Assembly (NCBI GenBank): GCA_005877965.1 | Contig: VBNP01000092.1 | Span: 1-17,223 of the forward strand | Length of the DNA: 17,223 nt | Direction of reading: 5' to 3' | Source: Gammaproteobacteria bacterium | GTDB taxonomy: Bacteria; Pseudomonadota; Gammaproteobacteria; Steroidobacterales; Steroidobacteraceae | In this document: one piece after another, positions 14,349-17,223 of the stretch | Layout: each line of letters opens with the position of its first letter | How positions within the stretch are numbered: position 1 is the stretch's first letter | Notes under the pieces: model-generated | The model's input: only the letters and a program-made list of their open reading frames with translations | Told to the model about the DNA's origin: nothing | Database searches by the model: none | Translations under genes and position numbers: made by a program

Positions 14349-16762
14349 AAGGGCCGCAACGAGACCCGCGCGGGAACGCGCTCGGAGGCGACCTCGACTT
14401 CGTATCGCCCCGCGACGATCCACTCGGCGCTCACCGGCGCGCCGCGGTTGGCGAGGTAGCCGAGACCCAGGGCGGTGCCGAGGGTATGGCCGAACATCCC
14501 CGAGGAGATCCGTCCGACCAGCACATCGTTCCGCCAGATCGGCTCGTTGTGATACAGCAGGCGATCGGCGCCCTCGAGCGCAATCGCCGCGAGTCGCCGC
14601 CGCACGCCCTCCGCGCGCCGCTCGCTGAGCGCCTCGAGGCCGACAAAGCCGCCGGGCTTGTCCCAGGCGACGGCAAACTGCAGGCCGGCCTCGAGCGGTG
14701 TGTCCTCGTCGCAGATGTCGTGGCCCCAGTGACGATACGCCTTTTCCATACGCAGGCTGTTCAGGGCGTGGTAGCCCGCGAGGCGCAGTCCGAAGGACTC
14801 ACCGGCGCTGACGATCACGTCGTACACGGACTGCGCGAACTCCGTGGGGATGTACAGCTCGTACCCCAGCTCTCCCACGTAAGTGATGCGGCTCGCCCGT
14901 ACGCGCGCGTAGCCCAGATCGATGATCTGGGAGGTGGCGAAGGGAAACGCGGCAGTGGACAGGTCCGCATCCGTGAGCGTCGCGAGCAGCTCGCGGCTGT
15001 GCGGCCCCATGAGACCGAGCACGGCATACGCACAGGACACGTCGAATGCGACGGCGCGAGCGTCCTGCGGAATGCTGCGGCACAGCCAGCCGAAATCGCG
15101 CGTCTGCGTCGCGCATGAGGTGACGATCAGGTAGGCATCCTCAGCCTCGCGCGTGACCGTGAGGTCGGCCTCGATGGCGCCACGCTCGTTGAGCCACTGC
15201 GTATAGACGACCTTGCCGATCGGCACGTCAATGTCATTGGCGCAGATGCGGCCCAGCACGGTGGCAGCATCGCGGCCCTTCAGCACGAACTTGGCGAACG
15301 AGGACTGGTCGAACAGCCCGACCCGCTCACGGACCGCCTGGTGCTCGCCGGCCGAGCTCTCGAACCAGTTCTGGCGACCGTAGCTGTACTCGTAGCGCGG
15401 CTGCGCACCCGCGGTCGCGAACCAGTTGGCGCGCTCGAAGCCCGCCACCTCTCCGAAGCATGCCCCGGCGGCAGCGAGGCGGTCGTGCAACGCGGACTTG
15501 CGCACCCCGCGCGCGGTCTCGGCCTGGCGGAACGGCCAATGCATCGCATAGAGCAGGCCGAGCGTCTCGACCGTGCGGTCGCGCAGGTAGCGCTTGTTGC
15601 GCTGGAACGGCGCGCAGCGGCGAATATCGACGTCCCACAGGTCGAAGGGCGGATGGCCGTCGAGGATCCAGTCCGCCAGCACCTTGCCCGCTCCACCGGC
15701 GGACTGGATGCCGATCGAATTGAAGCCAGCCCCCACGTACAGACCGCGCATTTCCGGCGCCTCGCCCAAGAGATATCGGTCGTCGGGAGTGAAGCTCTCC
15801 GGCCCGTTGAAGAACACCTGCACGCCGGCTGACCCGAGAGCGGGCACACGGCGCATGGCACCCGCAAACAGCGGCTCGATGTGGCCGAGGTCCGCGGGCA
15901 ACTGATCGAAGGCGAAGTTCTCGGGGATGCCGCTCTCGGCCCAGGGCTTCGCGCGCGGCTCGAACCATCCGACGAGAAGCTTGCCGGTGTCCTCCTTGAA
16001 GTACGAGCAGGCATCCGCGTCGCGCAGGATCGGCAGCCCGGATGCGAGGCCTGGAATCGGCTGCGTGACGATGTAGCAGTGCTCGGCAGCGTGCAGCGGC
16101 ACGCTGACATTCGCCCAACCGCCGACCTCGCGCGCCCACATGCCGGCGCAGTTCACGACGACCTCCGCGCGAACCTCGCCCGCCTCGGTGGCGACACCCG
16201 TTACCCGGCCGCGCGCGGTGCGGATCCCCGTGACCTTGATGTTCTCGGCGATGCGAACTCCGCCCTGCCGCGCGCCTCTGGCGAGAGCCTGGGTCGTGTC
16301 GACCGGGTTGGTCTGGCCGTCCTTCGGCAGGAAGACCGCGCCGACCAGGTCATCGGTCGAGAGCAGCGGCCAGCGCTCCCTGGCCGCCCCAGGCGATAGG
16401 ACCTGGACCTCGAGGCCGAAGCAGCGCGCCATGGATGCGCCGCGTTTCAGCTCTTCGAAGCGCGCCTCGCTCGCTGCGACCGCGATGGAGCCGACCTGTT
16501 TGAAGCCGGTCGCCTGGCCGGTCTCACGCTCGAGTCCCTCGTAGAGCTGCGTGGTGTACTGGGCCAGCCGGGTCAGGTTCTGGGTCGCGCGCAGCTGCCC
16601 GACCAGCCCCGCGGCGTGCCAGGTCGTGCCGCAGGTCAGTTGCTTGCGCTCGAGGAGCAGCACGTCGGTGCAGCCGCGCTTGGCCAGATGGTAGGCGACA
16701 CTGCAGCCGACGATGCCACCGCCGATGATCACGACGCGTGCGTCGGAGGGAATGCTCTGCAC
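14315..16762 (-). CDS. FAD-dependent dimethylglycine/sarcosine dehydrogenase-like protein
   Basis: This 815-residue cytoplasmic protein has the two-part build of dimethylglycine and sarcosine dehydrogenases. The N-terminal DAO fold carries the FAD motif G14xG16xxG19 and TTWHAAGL with His49, the position that holds covalently bound FAD in mitochondrial homologues. Further FAD-domain landmarks are VVNCAGMWAREVG, NGPESFTPDDRYLLGEAPE and YVGAGFNSIGIQSAGGAGK. From about residue 430 a GcvT-like folate domain follows (FDQSSFAKFVLKG, YTQWLNERGAIEADLTVTR, LGLMGPHSRELL, YVGELGYELYIP, RMEKAYRHWGHDI, FVGLEAL). Such enzymes oxidatively demethylate N-methyl amino acids, passing formaldehyde to tetrahydrofolate. 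GTG start has GAGG about 6 nt upstream and lies 15 nt after the aminotransferase stop, so the two are co-transcribed. The exact substrate is not readable; mid-length versus the roughly 830-residue mitochondrial enzymes fits. Confidence 0.92.
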   Translation of the reverse strand: MQSIPSDARVVIIGGGIVGCSVAYHLAKRGCTDVLLLERKQLTCGTTWHAAGLVGQLRATQNLTRLAQYTTQLYEGLERETGQATGFKQVGSIAVAASEARFEELKRGASMARCFGLEVQVLSPGAARERWPLLSTDDLVGAVFLPKDGQTNPVDTTQALARGARQGGVRIAENIKVTGIRTARGRVTGVATEAGEVRAEVVVNCAGMWAREVGGWANVSVPLHAAEHCYIVTQPIPGLASGLPILRDADACSYFKEDTGKLLVGWFEPRAKPWAESGIPENFAFDQLPADLGHIEPLFAGAMRRVPALGSAGVQVFFNGPESFTPDDRYLLGEAPEMRGLYVGAGFNSIGIQSAGGAGKVLADWILDGHPPFDLWDVDIRRCAPFQRNKRYLRDRTVETLGLLYAMHWPFRQAETARGVRKSALHDRLAAAGACFGEVAGFERANWFATAGAQPRYEYSYGRQNWFESSAGEHQAVRERVGLFDQSSFAKFVLKGRDAATVLGRICANDIDVPIGKVVYTQWLNERGAIEADLTVTREAEDAYLIVTSCATQTRDFGWLCRSIPQDARAVAFDVSCAYAVLGLMGPHSRELLATLTDADLSTAAFPFATSQIIDLGYARVRASRITYVGELGYELYIPTEFAQSVYDVIVSAGESFGLRLAGYHALNSLRMEKAYRHWGHDICDEDTPLEAGLQFAVAWDKPGGFVGLEALSERRAEGVRRRLAAIALEGADRLLYHNEPIWRNDVLVGRISSGMFGHTLGTALGLGYLANRGAPVSAEWIVAGRYEVEVASERVPARVSLRPFYDPASTRVKC

Positions 16763-16777
16763 CGAAACCTCGGCCGA

Positions 16778-17223
16778 TCAGTACTCCGCGATCGCGTCAC
16801 GCAGCATCGAGCCCATCAGGTCGATATCGGCGCGGCTCGCGATGAACGCCGGCGCCATGATCGCGACATCGCCGGTGGTCTTCACGTGCAGGCCGCGATC
16901 GAACAGCTTCGCCTGCAGCTCGCCGCCGCGCACGCCCGGAGCCTTGCCCGGTTTGATTTCGATACCCGCCAGCATGCCGAACCCGCGCACATCGCCGACC
17001 GCGGGCAGGTCCTGCAACGCGAACATCGCGTCCAGGAAATAACCCGACAGCTCGCGGCCCTTGGCGAACAGCTGCTCGTTCCTGTAGATCTCGAGCGTGG
17101 CGAGAGCGGCCGCGCAAGCCGCCGGGTGCGCCGAATAGGTGTAGCCGTGGAAGAACTCCGGTGCACCGTCCGGGGCGGCATCGACGATGGTGCGGTAGAT
17201 GCTGTCGCGCACCGCGACCGCCC
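16778..17223 (-). CDS. Class III aminotransferase, beta-alanine:pyruvate type, 5'-truncated
   Basis: The frame is open to the right window edge; 147 residues of the C-terminal part are visible, ending at TGA (16778-16780). The sequence runs AVAVRDSIYRTIVD, then FFHGYTYSAHPAACAAALATLEIY, a signature of omega-aminotransferases. The closing domain has VRGFGMLAGIEIKPG, FDRGLHVKTTGDVAIMAPAF and a C-terminal helix. This order matches beta-alanine:pyruvate aminotransferases, which use PLP to move an omega-amino group to pyruvate. The PLP-binding lysine lies upstream, outside the window. The GTG at 17212 is internal, not the start, because the conserved AVAV strand precedes it. The gene is followed after 15 nt by the dimethylglycine-dehydrogenase-like gene, suggesting a joint amine or amino-acid catabolic operon. 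Substrate is inference. Confidence 0.88.
   Translation of the reverse strand, partial: AVAVRDSIYRTIVDAAPDGAPEFFHGYTYSAHPAACAAALATLEIYRNEQLFAKGRELSGYFLDAMFALQDLPAVGDVRGFGMLAGIEIKPGKAPGVRGGELQAKLFDRGLHVKTTGDVAIMAPAFIASRADIDLMGSMLRDAIAEY

Noticed and set aside
14198..15118. 306-residue plus-strand frame running from the end of ggt into the dehydrogenase region
   Set aside because: It is out of frame with ggt and antisense to the GcvT-like domain; no family resemblance.
1..17223. tRNA, rRNA, CRISPR, insertion-sequence or phage signatures
   Set aside because: No cloverleaf, regular spaced repeats, transposase motifs or terminal inverted repeats were seen on reading both strands.

Overview
The window is high-GC (roughly two-thirds G+C by eye) and gene-dense. 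It looks like the chromosome of a Gram-negative, probably gammaproteobacterial soil or water organism; the gene families would suit a Xanthomonadales/Steroidobacter/Nevskiales-type bacterium. This placement is inferred from a TonB-dependent receptor, many exported enzymes, a lipoprotein and the family mix. No marker gene confirms it. I see no tRNA, rRNA, CRISPR array, insertion sequence or phage gene.

Left part, + strand (1-1856): the tail of a gluconate 2-dehydrogenase subunit-3-like protein, a secreted DUF1080/3-keto-disaccharide hydrolase-family protein, and a small 2OG-Fe(II) oxygenase-like protein (TIGR02466/PF13759 type). They are spaced as one operon. The first two suggest oxidation of sugars to 3-keto derivatives followed by cleavage of the 3-keto-glycosides.

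Middle part, - strand (1999-11369, read right to left): a six-hairpin (glycogen-debranching-like) exported protein overlaps by 8 nt a GH65-like exported glycosidase. After a 310-bp gap with a candidate operator and promoter comes a 918-residue TonB-dependent receptor, then a TPR protein with a C-terminal 2OG-Fe(II) oxygenase-like domain. I read this as an uptake and periplasmic-breakdown locus for an alpha-glucosidic glycan or glycoconjugate. The TPR-oxygenase and the small oxygenase face each other across 142 bp and share the same putative active-site spacing.

Right-centre, + strand (11589-14348): a lipoprotein with a long Pro/Ala-rich linker and an unrecognised helical C-terminal domain, an 83-residue exported protein of unknown function, and a gamma-glutamyltransferase. 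Spacings of 20 and 31 bp suggest an operon.

Right edge, - strand (14315-17223): the C-terminal part of a class III (beta-alanine:pyruvate type) aminotransferase, then 15 nt later an FAD-dependent dimethylglycine/sarcosine dehydrogenase-like protein with a GcvT-type C-terminus. The latter ends inside the convergent gamma-glutamyltransferase gene (34-nt overlap). This pair looks catabolic for N-methylated or omega-amino compounds.

The strongest candidate for an underdescribed system is the combined locus in the first 11.4 kb: receptor, two related oxygenases, two (alpha/alpha)6-type periplasmic glycosidases and a 3-keto-glycoside cassette.
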